A DNA stretch of 64,000 nucleotides from Chryseobacterium camelliae (GCF_002770595.1 NZ_CP022986.1:1674001-1738000), one strand, 5' to 3'; positions 18,863 through 29,174 are shown, counted from the first letter of the stretch. A program made the numbers and translations. Notes: generated by a model from the letters alone, not told the origin.

Positions 18863-20557
18863 ATGAATACAGAAATCTTAGGCATTATTGTCATGTTTGC
18901 CATAACCACCGTGATCGGTGTATTTTTAGGAAAATACATTGCCGGTGTATATGGCTATAAAAAAACTTTTTTGAACAGGCTTTTCCAGCCGGTTGAACAT
19001 CTCATCTACAGAATTTCGGGAATCAATCCGGATAAGCAGATGACCTGGAAACAGAATATGTTTGCCATGCTCACCATCAATATCGTCTGGTTCATCATCG
19101 GATTTTTGATCTTGCTGAATCAGTCGTGGCTTCCCATGAATCCGGACGGCAATCCTGATATGTCCCCCGATCTGGCCTTTAACACGGCCATATCCTTCCT
19201 GGTCAACTGCAACCTGCAGCATTATTCCGGCGAAACCGGAGTCAGCTACTTTAGCCAGCTATACCTCATGTTCCTGCAGTTTGTAACCGCGGCTACGGGA
19301 ATGGCAGCCATGGCAGTGCTCTTCAAGGCATTTAAGGATAAAACGACCACGGAATTAGGTAATTTCTACGATTTTTTCGTGAGGTCCATGACCAGGATCC
19401 TGGTTCCGGTAAGCATTGTAGTCGCCTTCATCCTTTCTGCCAACGGAAGTCCGATGACGTTTGAAGGTAAAGACCATATCACGACTCTGGAAGACCAGAA
19501 AGCGGATGTTTCCAGGGGTCCGGCAGCTGCCTTTATCGCGATCAAGCATCTAGGGACTAACGGCGGCGGGTTTTTCGGGGCCAATTCCGCACATCCGCTG
19601 GAGAACCCGAATTACCTGACAAATATGACCGAAATGGTTACCCAGATGATCATCCCGTTTGCATTGGTATTTACATTAGGTTTCTACCTGAAGAAAAGGA
19701 AACTGTCTTTGACTATTTTCGCGGTCATGACCATCGGTTTTATAGCCTTAACCGTTCCGAATATCATCAATGAAACCCAGGGAAATCCGCTGATTACCCA
19801 AATGGGCACCGATCCTCATCTCGGAGCGATGGAAGGCAAGGAAATCCGTTTCGGAAGTGCTGCTTCGGCCTACTGGAGCATTGCAACAACAGTGATCTCT
19901 ACAGGATCTGTTAATGCCATGCACGACAGCACCATGCCGCTTTCCGGGATGAACCAGCTTCTGGCCATGATGATCAACTGCTTCTACGGAGGCTGCGGTG
20001 TGGGCATCCTGAATTACTTTATCTTCATTATCCTCGCTGTATTCATCAGTGGCCTGATGGTGGGACGTACCCCTGAATTTTTAGGCAAGAAAATCGAAGC
20101 CAAAGAAATGAAAATTGCCATGATCGTAGCTTTATTCCACCCGTTCCTGATTCTTGTGGGTACTGCCCTAACCGCCTATCTGCCGGAATTCGGAGCCAAA
20201 ACACTTAATAATCCCGGATTTCACGGCTTCAGTGAAATGCTGTATGAATTCACGTCTTCTTCCGCCAATAACGGATCCGGATTTGAAGGCCTGGGCGATA
20301 ATACGCCATGGTGGAATATCTCCACCGGCATTGTATTGCTGCTGTCAAGATTCATCCCGATCATCGGCCCGATAGCTATTGCAGGATTGCTTGCACAGAA
20401 AAAATACATCCCGGAAAGTGCAGGAACCCTGAAAACGGATACGGCAACCTTCGGATTCATGACCTTAGCCGTCATTCTTCTGATCGCCGCACTGTCCTTC
20501 TTCCCTGCCCTGACGCTGGGACCGATCGCAGAACAGCTGCAATATTTCAGTAAATAG
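18863..20557 (+). CDS. kdpA: Potassium-transporting ATPase, potassium-binding subunit KdpA
   Basis: 564 residues, full length. About ten membrane spans with the four filter-like loops: NCNLQHYSGE (near 113), NGGGFFGANSAHP (near 233), a third loop with GCGVG, and TSSSANNGSGFEGLG near 470. KdpA is the channel-like subunit that selects K+ in the high-affinity KdpFABC pump. It starts 9 bases after kdpF. Downstream, an unusual 214-base spacer separates it from kdpB. Confidence 0.98.
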   Translation: MNTEILGIIVMFAITTVIGVFLGKYIAGVYGYKKTFLNRLFQPVEHLIYRISGINPDKQMTWKQNMFAMLTINIVWFIIGFLILLNQSWLPMNPDGNPDMSPDLAFNTAISFLVNCNLQHYSGETGVSYFSQLYLMFLQFVTAATGMAAMAVLFKAFKDKTTTELGNFYDFFVRSMTRILVPVSIVVAFILSANGSPMTFEGKDHITTLEDQKADVSRGPAAAFIAIKHLGTNGGGFFGANSAHPLENPNYLTNMTEMVTQMIIPFALVFTLGFYLKKRKLSLTIFAVMTIGFIALTVPNIINETQGNPLITQMGTDPHLGAMEGKEIRFGSAASAYWSIATTVISTGSVNAMHDSTMPLSGMNQLLAMMINCFYGGCGVGILNYFIFIILAVFISGLMVGRTPEFLGKKIEAKEMKIAMIVALFHPFLILVGTALTAYLPEFGAKTLNNPGFHGFSEMLYEFTSSSANNGSGFEGLGDNTPWWNISTGIVLLLSRFIPIIGPIAIAGLLAQKKYIPESAGTLKTDTATFGFMTLAVILLIAALSFFPALTLGPIAEQLQYFSK

Positions 20558-20558
20558 A

Positions 20559-20740
20559 ATTAAACATTGAAAGATTAAAGAGATTGGAAACATTTAAAAA
20601 TTTAAGGATTGAAGGATTAAAAGATTAATCATTACGTAATGAAAATGAAGTTTTAACCTTACTCACCAATTTCAGTTTTCAAATTTTCAAATTTTTAAAT
20701 GCTTAAATTTTTAATTTTTTAAATCTCTCAATCTCTCATC
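20559..20740. repeat. AT-rich imperfect inverted repeat in the kdpA-kdpB spacer
   Basis: The left arm (about 20559-20629) is made of GATT and TTTAA units such as AAAGAGATTGGAAACATTTA. The right arm (about 20675-20740) is its approximate inverse, reading TAAATCTCTCAATCTCTC on the plus strand. In most operons kdpA and kdpB are almost contiguous, so this looks like an inserted repeat element. No ORF is supported in it. Confidence 0.55.
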
Positions 20741-20771
20741 CCCTCACTACAAACGACATCCATTCAAAGCA

Positions 20772-22811
20772 ATGAAAAATCAGTCACAGACACTATTTCA
20801 GAAAGATCTGGTTAACGAAGCCATACGCCAGTCATTCGTTAAGCTGAATCCGAAAATCATGTTTAAAAATCCGGTCATGTTCCTGGTGGAACTCGGAACC
20901 GTGGTCATGCTCATCGTAAGCCTGTTCAGCCTGACAGGCGACCGTTCACAGGGCAGCTTTGCCTATAATTTCCTGGTCTTCGTCATTCTTTTTTTCACGG
21001 TCCTGTTCGCCAACTTCGCGGAAGCGATTGCAGAAGCCCGGGGAAAAGCCCAGGCAGATACGCTAAGGAAAACCCGGGAGGAAACTCCGGCCAGAGTCAT
21101 CCTGGAAAACCATCCCGGATTCCAGTTGGAAACGGTCTTTAAAAAATCCGCCGACATGAAGCTGGGCGATGTGTTTCTCTGTGAAGCCGGCGACCAGATC
21201 CCCATGGACGGGGAAATCATCGAAGGACTGGCTACCATAGACGAATCTGCCATCACCGGGGAAAGCGCTCCCGTGATCCGGGAAGCCGGAGGAGACAAAA
21301 GCTCTGTCACCGGCGGTACGAAGGTACTTTCCGACAGGATCAAAGTGAAGGTAACCACAAGGCCCGGAGAATCTTTTTTAGATAAAATGATTGCCCTGGT
21401 AGAAGGTGCATCCAGACAGAAAACACCCAACGAAATCGCACTTACTATATTGTTAGCCGGGTTTACGCTGACTTTCATCATCGTTACCGTAACCCTGAAA
21501 CCTTTTGCAGACTATGCGCAGACGCCGATCACCATCGCAGCATTCATTTCACTTTTTGTTTGCCTGATCCCGACAACCATCGGCGGGCTGCTGTCTGCGA
21601 TCGGGATTGCAGGGATGGACCGGGCTTTAAGGGCCAATGTGATCACCAAAAGCGGCAAAGCTGTGGAAACAGCAGGAGATATTGATGTTCTGCTGCTGGA
21701 TAAAACGGGAACCATTACCATCGGGAACCGGAAGGCCACACAGTTCCACCCTGTTCATACGACCGAGATGGAGGAATTCATTAAAGCTGCGGCCCTGAGT
21801 TCCGTTGCGGACGAAACCCCGGAAGGGAAATCCATCATCGAATTAAGCCAGCTGAAACCTGAGCAACTGCTGGTCCCAAACCCTGTGTATATTGATTTTA
21901 CGGCTGAAACCAGGACATCCGGTATCGATTTTGAAAATACAAGGATCCGGAAAGGAGCTTATGACACCATTAAGAAACTGACGGAAAAAGCAGGGAATAC
22001 ATTTCCTCAGGAAACCCAGGAAGCCGTAACCCGGATTGCTGAAAACGGAGGAACCCCTCTGGTTGTTTCGGTGAATGAACAGGTATGGGGCGTCATAGAA
22101 CTTCAGGATATCATTAAAACCGGGATCCAGGAACGTTTTCAGAGGCTGAGGAAAATGGGAGTGAAAACCGTTATGGTAACAGGCGACAATCCCCTGACCG
22201 CAAAGTTTATTGCCGAAAAAGCCGGTGTAGACGATTTTATAGCCGAAGCCAAGCCGGAAGATAAGATGAACTACATCAAAAAAGAACAGCAGGAAGGAAA
22301 GCTGGTGGCCATGATGGGAGACGGAACCAATGACGCACCCGCCCTTGCCCAGGCCGATGTGGGTGTAGCCATGAACAGCGGCACCCAGGCAGCCAAGGAA
22401 GCAGGAAATATGGTGGACCTTGATAACGACCCCACCAAACTGATCGAGATCGTAGAAATCGGGAAACAATTGCTGATGACCCGCGGAACGCTGACCACCT
22501 TCAGCATTGCCAATGACGTAGCGAAATATTTTGCCATCATTCCGGCCTTGTTCATCACCTTTATTCCGGCCCTGCAAAAGCTGAACATCATGAACCTGCA
22601 CAGTCCGGAATCTGCGATCCTGTCAGCCATTATTTTCAATGCGATCATCATCCCGATCCTTATACCGCTTGCCCTGAAAGGCGTTGCTTACAAACCGATC
22701 GGTGCGAGTGCCCTGCTGAGAAGGAATCTGTTGATCTATGGCCTGGGAGGGATTATTGCCCCGTTTATCGGAATAAAACTGATTGACCTGGTTATCAGCC
22801 TGTTCTTTTAA
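20772..22811 (+). CDS. kdpB: Potassium-transporting ATPase, ATP-binding subunit KdpB
   Basis: 679 residues, full length. P-type ATPase motifs are in place: TGES in the actuator loop (AITGESAPV), the phosphorylation site DKTGTIT (near 313), the nucleotide-domain segment [15 protein letters not shown], and [22 protein letters not shown]. It hydrolyses ATP to drive K+ import through KdpA. It is separated from kdpA by a repeat-like spacer but remains collinear with kdpC. Confidence 0.98.
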   Translation: MKNQSQTLFQKDLVNEAIRQSFVKLNPKIMFKNPVMFLVELGTVVMLIVSLFSLTGDRSQGSFAYNFLVFVILFFTVLFANFAEAIAEARGKAQADTLRKTREETPARVILENHPGFQLETVFKKSADMKLGDVFLCEAGDQIPMDGEIIEGLATIDESAITGESAPVIREAGGDKSSVTGGTKVLSDRIKVKVTTRPGESFLDKMIALVEGASRQKTPNEIALTILLAGFTLTFIIVTVTLKPFADYAQTPITIAAFISLFVCLIPTTIGGLLSAIGIAGMDRALRANVITKSGKAVETAGDIDVLLLDKTGTITIGNRKATQFHPVHTTEMEEFIKAAALSSVADETPEGKSIIELSQLKPEQLLVPNPVYIDFTAETRTSGIDFENTRIRKGAYDTIKKLTEKAGNTFPQETQEAVTRIAENGGTPLVVSVNEQVWGVIELQDIIKTGIQERFQRLRKMGVKTVMVTGDNPLTAKFIAEKAGVDDFIAEAKPEDKMNYIKKEQQEGKLVAMMGDGTNDAPALAQADVGVAMNSGTQAAKEAGNMVDLDNDPTKLIEIVEIGKQLLMTRGTLTTFSIANDVAKYFAIIPALFITFIPALQKLNIMNLHSPESAILSAIIFNAIIIPILIPLALKGVAYKPIGASALLRRNLLIYGLGGIIAPFIGIKLIDLVISLFF

Positions 22812-22882
22812 CATTGAACCATGAACATATTAATACGGGTCATTCTTCCATCCCCATTTTATTACCTTAAATTTTTATCAAA

Positions 22883-23437
22883 ATGAAAAATCATATCATA
22901 TCTTCGTTACGACTGACTCTTGTCATGCTTGTGATAGTAGGAATTTACCTGGGCATTGTGTATGCCGGCGCCAAAATATTACCTACTCAGGGCAATGCAG
23001 AGATCATCCATTATAAAGGCCGGAAGTTTTACGCTAATATCGGTCAGGAATTTAAATCTCCTAAATATTTCCATGGCCGTCCTTCTGCGGTCAATTACAA
23101 TGCCGCCGGAAGTGCCGGAAGCAATAAAGGGCCAAGCAATGAAGAATATCTGCAAACCGTCCAGAAAAGGATCGACACGCTTACCATGCAAAATCCCGGA
23201 ATGCAGAATGTAAAAGTTCCTGTAGAACTGGTGACCGCCAGCGGAAGCGGACTGGATCCGGACATCTCGCCGGAAGGTGCGCTTTACCAGGTAAAAAGGA
23301 TTGCAAAAGAAAGAAACCTCCCTGTAGAACAAGTTGAGGCCCTGATCCGGAAACAAACTGAACAATCCGTTTTCGGGCCTTCCAAAATCAATGTCCTGAA
23401 ACTGAACATTGCGCTGGATAGAATGCAGCAAAAATAA
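22883..23437 (+). CDS. kdpC: Potassium-transporting ATPase subunit KdpC
   Basis: 184 residues with one N-terminal membrane anchor (SLRLTLVMLVIVGIYLGIVYAG) and a soluble domain containing KYFHGRPSAVNYNAAGSAGSN and VTASGSGLDPDISPEGA, both KdpC signatures. It assists ATP binding and assembly of the Kdp complex. It follows kdpB by 71 bases and precedes the porin gene, as in other Bacteroidota kdp operons. Confidence 0.96.
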   Translation: MKNHIISSLRLTLVMLVIVGIYLGIVYAGAKILPTQGNAEIIHYKGRKFYANIGQEFKSPKYFHGRPSAVNYNAAGSAGSNKGPSNEEYLQTVQKRIDTLTMQNPGMQNVKVPVELVTASGSGLDPDISPEGALYQVKRIAKERNLPVEQVEALIRKQTEQSVFGPSKINVLKLNIALDRMQQK

Positions 23438-23529
23438 TCTGATCACCATTGCTTTTAATCCCTTTTATTTTATTTAAATCATCACTTCTTTAATATACAT
23501 GTACAGTATTTGCTGTACTCTATCCACCC

Positions 23530-24615
23530 ATGAAAAAATTCATCACCACCACATTTTTACTAGGCTTATTTTTATCTAAAGCCCAAACCTCAGATTCAGC
23601 GGCCGTTCAGCCTAAACTAACTTTTTCCGGCTATGCGGAGCTGTTCTATACCTATGATTTCAATGAACCGGCCAATCATATCCGGCAGAACTTCCTGTAT
23701 TCGTATAACCGGCACAATGAAGTCAACCTGAACCTGGGATTGGTAAAAGCTGCCTATCAGACCGAAAACATGCGTGCTAACCTGGCTCTGATGGCCGGAA
23801 CCTATGCCCAGGACAACCTGGCAGCTGAGCAGAATGCCCTGCGATATGTTAATGAAGCGAATATCGGGATCAGGATTTCGAAAACGAAAAATCTCTGGAT
23901 CGACGCCGGTATCATGCCCTCCCATATCGGCTGGGAAAGTGCCATAGGAAAGGACAATATCAATCTTACCCGGAGTTTTGCCGCAGAAAACAGCCCTTAT
24001 TTTGAGACCGGAGCCAAAGTTTCCTATACTACAGACAACGGAAAATGGTTCATCAGCGGGCTGGTCCTGAACGGATGGCAGCGGATTGCCAAGCCGGAAG
24101 GCAACCAGACGATTTCTTTCGGGCATCAGGTGATCTATAAGCCTAATGATAAGATTACGCTGAACAGCAGCTCTTTTATAGGAAACGATAAAGCCAAGGC
24201 AGAAAAGAAAATGCGGTATTTCCATGATCTCTTCGGAAATTTTCAACTGACGGACCAATTTTCAACCACACTGGGTTTTGATATCGGAGCCGAACAAAAG
24301 GAGAAAGGCAGCCACCAGTACAACCTTTGGTACAGCCCGAATATCCTGATGAAATATCAGCTGAATGATCAATGGGCTGTAGCCGGCCGGCTGGAATATT
24401 ACAGTGACAGAAACGGAGTCATCATCAGTACAGGAACGCCTAACGGATTTCAGACCTACGGCTATTCCCTGAACGTGGATTATACAATTTTTAAAAATGT
24501 GATATTCCGTACAGAGGCCAGGGGATTCACTTCTAAAGATGCCATATTGATGAAAAACGACGAAGTACTGAAAGGAAACTTTTTCCTTACCACCAGTTTA
24601 GCAGCCTGGTTTTAA
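23530..24615 (+). CDS. Outer-membrane beta-barrel porin (BBP2/OmpL-like) of the kdp locus
   Basis: 361 residues with a signal peptide (MKKFITTTFLLGLFLSKAQ) and alternating amphipathic strands throughout, ending in the aromatic ALAAWF. Segments such as FSGYAELFYTYDFNEP, the long strand near NEANIGIRISKTKNLWIDAG and FAAENSPYFETGAKVSY match the putative porin family often found next to kdp genes in Bacteroidota. It may let K+ or small solutes cross the outer membrane towards KdpFABC; that link is inferred from position. It follows kdpC by 92 bases; a small hairpin (GTACAG/CTGTAC at 23501-23518) lies between. Confidence 0.8.
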   Translation: MKKFITTTFLLGLFLSKAQTSDSAAVQPKLTFSGYAELFYTYDFNEPANHIRQNFLYSYNRHNEVNLNLGLVKAAYQTENMRANLALMAGTYAQDNLAAEQNALRYVNEANIGIRISKTKNLWIDAGIMPSHIGWESAIGKDNINLTRSFAAENSPYFETGAKVSYTTDNGKWFISGLVLNGWQRIAKPEGNQTISFGHQVIYKPNDKITLNSSSFIGNDKAKAEKKMRYFHDLFGNFQLTDQFSTTLGFDIGAEQKEKGSHQYNLWYSPNILMKYQLNDQWAVAGRLEYYSDRNGVIISTGTPNGFQTYGYSLNVDYTIFKNVIFRTEARGFTSKDAILMKNDEVLKGNFFLTTSLAAWF

Positions 24616-24913
24616 TCAGGGATTATATCTAAAACCTAACAGATATTCACGCCTGTTAGGTTGATGTTCATTAAGACTGCGTTTATTAAGAAAACTACTT
24701 GGCCAAATGGAAGAAATTATTCCCGTGATTTTATGAAGGATGCACGAAAGATGACATGAGATGATCCATGAAAATCAAAGATTTCATCTTATGTGTTCTT
24801 CTGTTTTCAAAGCTTATATCTTCATGATTCTAATGTGGTAAAAATAACTTTTGTGACTTTGTGGTCAAATTGAACAGGTATCTTTTATCCCCCGCTTATT
24901 CCTACCGGCAGCC
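24616..24913. other. Intergenic spacer with hairpins and repeat-like text
   Basis: Holds a hairpin (CCTAACAG and CTGTTAGG arms, about 24637-24660) without a T run, a second short inverted repeat (ATGAAAATC/GATTTCAT, about 24767-24786) and the segment TTTTGTGACTTTGTGGTC, a form I associate with dispersed flavobacterial intergenic repeats. No ORF and no clean promoter is visible. Confidence 0.4.
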
Positions 24914-26056
24914 ATGCAGAAAATACAATTAAAAAAAATCAAATTCATGTCTTCAGCAAAAGATTTTTCAGAACTGATTCAGAAATCCCGGAAAGGGAAA
25001 TTCAAAATCTACATCGGGATGAGCGCCGGTGTGGGAAAGACGTTCCGGATGCTTCAGGAGGCCCATTCCATGATACGGAACGGGATTGATGTTAAAATCG
25101 GTTATGTTGAAACACACGGACGTGAAGAGACCCAGGCCCTGACCGAAGGAATACCTGAAATCCCGAGAAGGTCATCGTTCTATAAGGGCAAAAACCTGGA
25201 GGAAATGGACCTGCAGGCGATCATCAACCTTCACCCGGAAGTGGTTATCGTGGACGAACTGGCGCACACCAATATCGAAGGCTCAAAAAATAAAAAAAGA
25301 TGGCAGGATGTGCTGGAAATCCTGGACAACGGAATTAACGTCATCAGCGCCATGAACATCCAGCATATTGAAAGCCTGAATGAGGAAGTCCGGAAGATCA
25401 CCGGGATCGAAGTAATGGAGCGGGTCCCGGACAAGATCCTGGCCATGGCTGATGAAGTGGTTAATATAGATCTCACAGCTGATGAATTGCTTACCCGCCT
25501 GAAAGAAGGCAAGATTTATAAAAAAGAAAAAATACAGACCGCTTTACAGAACTTTTTCCAGAGCGGGCATATTTTGCAGCTGCGTGAGCTGGCGCTGAAG
25601 GAAGTGGCGACCCATGTGGAAAAGAAGGTGGAAACGGAGATCAGGACGGAAAACTTCAAGCCCGTAAAGTTTCTGGCCTGCATCAGCAGCAACGGGAAAA
25701 TAGCCAAAAACATCATCCGGAAGACCGCACGGCTGGCCAGTTATTATAACAGTCCGTGGACCGTTCTCTATATTCAGAAACCTTCGGAAAGCCTGGAAAA
25801 AATTGCTCTGGATAAACAGCGTTATTTGATTAATAATTTTAATTTAGCACAGGAATTGGGCGCCAAAGTCATCCGTGTACAGAACAACAGCGTGTACAGC
25901 GGCATTCTGGAGTATGTTGTTGAACACAATATCACCACGGTATGTATGGGAAAGCCTCATGCGAGATTATGGCAGAGGGTGTTCGGGTACAGCTGGATCT
26001 ATTCGCTGATGAACCGCCTGAATGAACGGCAGACCGATATTATTATTTTATCCTGA
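24914..26056 (+). CDS. kdpD: KdpD N-terminal sensor domain protein lacking the kinase half
   Basis: 380 residues against about 890 for full KdpD. It has the KdpD domain (Walker A GMSAGVGKT, YVETHGREET, VDELAHTN, MNIQHIESLNEEV) and a universal-stress-like domain (about 250-380, KFLACISSNGK to ERQTDIIILS). The four membrane helices, GAF and histidine-kinase domains are absent. Another ATG at 24947 is possible; it would start MSSAKDFSELI. The next gene, 9 bases on, is a complete membrane histidine kinase, so sensing and kinase functions are probably split over two proteins. Short KdpD forms are known in cyanobacteria and Deinococcus. Confidence 0.9.
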   Translation: MQKIQLKKIKFMSSAKDFSELIQKSRKGKFKIYIGMSAGVGKTFRMLQEAHSMIRNGIDVKIGYVETHGREETQALTEGIPEIPRRSSFYKGKNLEEMDLQAIINLHPEVVIVDELAHTNIEGSKNKKRWQDVLEILDNGINVISAMNIQHIESLNEEVRKITGIEVMERVPDKILAMADEVVNIDLTADELLTRLKEGKIYKKEKIQTALQNFFQSGHILQLRELALKEVATHVEKKVETEIRTENFKPVKFLACISSNGKIAKNIIRKTARLASYYNSPWTVLYIQKPSESLEKIALDKQRYLINNFNLAQELGAKVIRVQNNSVYSGILEYVVEHNITTVCMGKPHARLWQRVFGYSWIYSLMNRLNERQTDIIILS

Positions 26057-26065
26057 ATCAAACTG

Positions 26066-27781
26066 ATGAAACTCAAAACAAAACTTACCTTAGGCGTCGG
26101 CCTCCTTTTTTTACTGATCGTTTTGCTTTCAGTAATGGGATCTGTCTACATCAATAAATTGAAATCGGACACGGAAAAAATCCTTAATGCCAATTACAAC
26201 AGCATCGAATTTTCCAAAAATATGCTGCTTGCGCTGGACAGGATTGAAACGGACCGGGAAGCTGCCGTACAGGCTTTCAGGAAAAATAATGAACTTCAGG
26301 AAAAAAACCTGACGGAATCCGGCGAAAAGGAAGCCACCCAAAGCCTGAACCTGCACTTCAACAGCTACCTGCAACATCCGGATGATGAAAAGGAAAAACT
26401 GATCCGCGAAGACCTGGTCAGGATCATGACGCTTAACATGAAAGGGATTGAGCGGAAAAGCGATATGGCTATTATCACCGCAGAAAATGCCACGTTCTGG
26501 ATTGTCAGCCTGGGAACCGTATGTTTCCTGATCGCTTTTGTACTGCTGTTCAAACTTCCTCAGACGATTGCAGAACCGATCAGCCAGCTTACATCCGGCA
26601 TCCGGCAGATTGCCAATAAGAATTACAGTGAAAGGGTCCATTTCAAGGGCAGTGAAGAATTCAACGACCTGGCCCGGTCATTCAATGTCATGGCTGAAAA
26701 GCTTCAGGAATACGAAAGCAGTACCCTGTCTAAACAGCTGATGGATAAAAAGCGTATTGAAACCTTGGTCAACAATATGCATGATGCAGTCATTGGCCTT
26801 GATGAAAACCATTTCATTTACATGATCAATAATGAGGCTCTGAAAATCACCCATTTAAATAAGGAAGAAATCATCGGGAAGACGGTTCATGAAGTTGCCG
26901 TTAATAATGACCTGGTCCGGGAACTGCTGAAGAACATGAATCATCCGCAGAAAGACCCGATCAAAATCGTTGCGGATCACAAAGAAAATTATTTTGAGCA
27001 GGAAGTGGTTCCGATCAATATCATAAAAACGGGTGAGAATGAAAAAAAATACATCGGCAGGGTCATCCTGCTAAGAAATATTACGCCGTTCAAAGAGCTG
27101 GATTTTGCCAAGACCAATTTTATCGCCACGATTTCCCATGAGCTGAAAACGCCTATTTCGGCGATCAAAATGGGTGTGCAATTGCTGGAAAACCAGAAAT
27201 TCGGAGAACTTAATGAACAGCAGAAGGAACTGCTGAAAAGCATCAATGAAGACGGGCAACGACTGCTGGATATTACCGGAGAACTGCTAAACCTTTCACA
27301 GGTTGAAACCGGAAATATCCGGCTGAATATTGAACCGTGCTCTCCTAAAGAATTGGTTCAGGCTGCCATAAAGAATGTGGAAAAACTTGCGGAACAGAAG
27401 AATATTTCAATTGTCACCGACTATGAAACCGGAGACCAGGATGCTGTGGCCGCTGATTTTGATAAGACCGTCTGGGTGATGAATAATTTTCTGAGCAATG
27501 CCATCAAACACTCTTTTCAGGATGAAACCATTTCCATCCGGGTAGAAAGGAAAGGATCCTCTGTGTCCTTCAGCATTACAGACACCGGGAAAGGGATTGA
27601 TGAAAAATACCACCGCCAGATTTTCGACCGCTATTTCCAGGTCCCGGGAGAGCACCAGAACGGCACCGGACTCGGACTGGCTATTTCCAAGAACTTCATT
27701 GAGAAGCAGCACGGGGAAATCGGGGTTAAAAGTTCACTGAATCAGGGCAGTACTTTTTATTTTTTGCTGCCGGTGAAATAA
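26066..27781 (+). CDS. Membrane histidine kinase (HAMP-PAS-HisKA), Kdp-linked
   Basis: 571 residues. Two membrane spans (about 7-29 and 147-168) bracket a helical periplasmic region; a HAMP domain (about 168-220), a PAS domain (about 228-345), HisKA with the phospho-acceptor His in ISHELKTPISAIK, and an ATPase domain with N box NNFLSNAIKHS, G1 DTGKGI and G2 GTGLGLAISKN follow. It overlaps functionally with the lost KdpD kinase half: it starts 9 bases after the KdpD-N gene. Its likely partner is the sigma-54 response regulator at 17035, as no other receiver gene is near. Confidence 0.9.
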   Translation: MKLKTKLTLGVGLLFLLIVLLSVMGSVYINKLKSDTEKILNANYNSIEFSKNMLLALDRIETDREAAVQAFRKNNELQEKNLTESGEKEATQSLNLHFNSYLQHPDDEKEKLIREDLVRIMTLNMKGIERKSDMAIITAENATFWIVSLGTVCFLIAFVLLFKLPQTIAEPISQLTSGIRQIANKNYSERVHFKGSEEFNDLARSFNVMAEKLQEYESSTLSKQLMDKKRIETLVNNMHDAVIGLDENHFIYMINNEALKITHLNKEEIIGKTVHEVAVNNDLVRELLKNMNHPQKDPIKIVADHKENYFEQEVVPINIIKTGENEKKYIGRVILLRNITPFKELDFAKTNFIATISHELKTPISAIKMGVQLLENQKFGELNEQQKELLKSINEDGQRLLDITGELLNLSQVETGNIRLNIEPCSPKELVQAAIKNVEKLAEQKNISIVTDYETGDQDAVAADFDKTVWVMNNFLSNAIKHSFQDETISIRVERKGSSVSFSITDTGKGIDEKYHRQIFDRYFQVPGEHQNGTGLGLAISKNFIEKQHGEIGVKSSLNQGSTFYFLLPVK

Positions 27782-27831
27782 TAATTTATTTAATTTTGCT
27801 TATACATACCTGAGGTGATCTAAATTTAAGT

Positions 27832-28350
27832 ATGAATGAAATACATTTCTATTCAAGCAAAATAAAAAGTTTAATTCTGCTTATTTTATCTTCTGCTTTT
27901 GTTTATCTTTTTATTCATTTCTATGAAGAACTGATATACAAAAGCTTGTTCAGAATAATCATCAGCTATATTGGATGCATTCTTTTTTCCTTTGGTATCG
28001 TATATTCGATGCTGATTCTATTCAGGCAAAAACCATTGCTTACTATTAACAATAATGAGATTATTATTTATGATCCTTTACGAAAAAAGATATTGGTTCC
28101 TTTTGAAAATGTAGCAAGCTTCTTTGAAACATCTAGTTCTTACAGAGGAATTAAAACTTCGCATCAAATAAATATTGTGATGAAAAATGGAAGGCTAAAA
28201 AAAAGTAAAATTATCAACACTATTTTTCCTCAATTTGAAAATGTAGGATATACCATACAGGTTAATATGCTCAATGTTAAAACAAAAAAGTTAATGATTA
28301 TTTTAAATTCATATCTGAGAGGTAATAGCTCACAGTGTCAAAAAAAATAA
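27832..28350 (+). CDS. STM3941-like small membrane protein
   Basis: 172 residues, two N-terminal membrane spans (about 12-30 and 42-64), then a PH-like beta region containing PLLTINNNEIIIYDPLRKKILVPFENVASF. This layout resembles the STM3941 family, found often among toxin-immunity and polymorphic-toxin neighbourhoods; its biochemical role is unknown. The codons are more AT-rich than in the kdp genes, which hints at recent gain. It lies 2 bases upstream of the YdeI-like gene. Confidence 0.6.
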   Translation: MNEIHFYSSKIKSLILLILSSAFVYLFIHFYEELIYKSLFRIIISYIGCILFSFGIVYSMLILFRQKPLLTINNNEIIIYDPLRKKILVPFENVASFFETSSSYRGIKTSHQINIVMKNGRLKKSKIINTIFPQFENVGYTIQVNMLNVKTKKLMIILNSYLRGNSSQCQKK

Positions 28351-28352
28351 AA

Positions 28353-28910
28353 ATGAAAGCTAAATTTTTTAAGGTTCCTCAGGAGTTCAGAGAATGGTTT
28401 GAAAAGCATCACCTGACAGAAAAAGAACTTCTGGTAGGCTTTTATAAGGTTGGAACCGGAAAACCTTCGATGACCTGGCCGGAATCGGTAGATCAGGCAT
28501 TATGCTTCGGATGGATCGATGGGGTGCGAAAATCGATTGATCAGGAAAGTTACAGCATTCGTTTTACACCCAGGAAACCTACGAGCATCTGGAGTGCTGT
28601 TAATATCAAAAAGATGGGTGAACTAACCCAATCCGGCCTTGTAACGGAAGCAGGATTAAGGGCTTTTGCACTTCGGACAAAAGAAAAATCTGCCATATAT
28701 TCGCATGAAAATGAATCACCTGAATTAACCAGTGAATTTGAAAAACAGTTTATCGCCCATACAACAGCATGGGAGTTTTTCAACAGCCAGGCGCCATCAT
28801 ACCGGAAGGCGGTATTGCATTGGATTATGGGTGCAAAGCAGGAAAAAACCAGAATTTCAAGATTAGAAAAAACAATCAGAGAAAGTGGAAATCAGAAAAG
28901 GATATTGTAA
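28353..28910 (+). CDS. YdeI/OmpD-associated family protein
   Basis: 185 residues from the ATG at 28353, two bases after the preceding stop; an in-frame GTG at 28335 lies inside the upstream gene and is less likely. The sequence has the family pattern: KVPQEFREWFEKHH, GTGKPSMTWPESVDQALCFGWIDGVRKSID, IRFTPRKPTSIWSAVN, and the C-terminal APSYRKAVLHWIMGAKQEKTRISRL. Relatives are annotated as bacteriocin-protection or YdeI-like proteins; molecular function is not established. Confidence 0.85.
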   Translation: MKAKFFKVPQEFREWFEKHHLTEKELLVGFYKVGTGKPSMTWPESVDQALCFGWIDGVRKSIDQESYSIRFTPRKPTSIWSAVNIKKMGELTQSGLVTEAGLRAFALRTKEKSAIYSHENESPELTSEFEKQFIAHTTAWEFFNSQAPSYRKAVLHWIMGAKQEKTRISRLEKTIRESGNQKRIL

Positions 28911-29128
28911 TATTTGAGTACAAATTCCTTAGTTGGGCCATTCCGCGAAATCTGATTGGTCCTGCACCTGAAATCTGTTTTGTCCGTTCAAAAAATTACA
29001 TAGATGTATGGAGCGGCAGATTCCTTTTGAAAAAGAATAAGTTGATTGACCAGTCACAAATCAAAGACTCCATACGGATTAAAGAAACAACCCCATATCC
29101 GTATGGGAATAATCTGTAAATTTTATCA

Positions 29129-29136
29129 TAACTTTG
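29129..29136 (+). promoter_or_regulatory. -7 box upstream of the Imm22 gene
   Basis: TAACTTTG fits TAnnTTTG exactly and lies 38 bases before the ATG at 29175. No TTG is found at the normal -33 distance. A small inverted repeat, CCCATA/TATGGG, ends about 20 bases upstream. Confidence 0.4.
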
Positions 29137-29174
29137 AGCCTTTAAAACAAAGTTCAATCGGAAAGAATTAAGTC

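Noticed and set aside
28769-29119. 116-residue plus-strand ORF overlapping the end of the YdeI-like gene
   Set aside because: Its first 140 bases lie in another frame of a well-supported gene, and the residue pattern matches no family.
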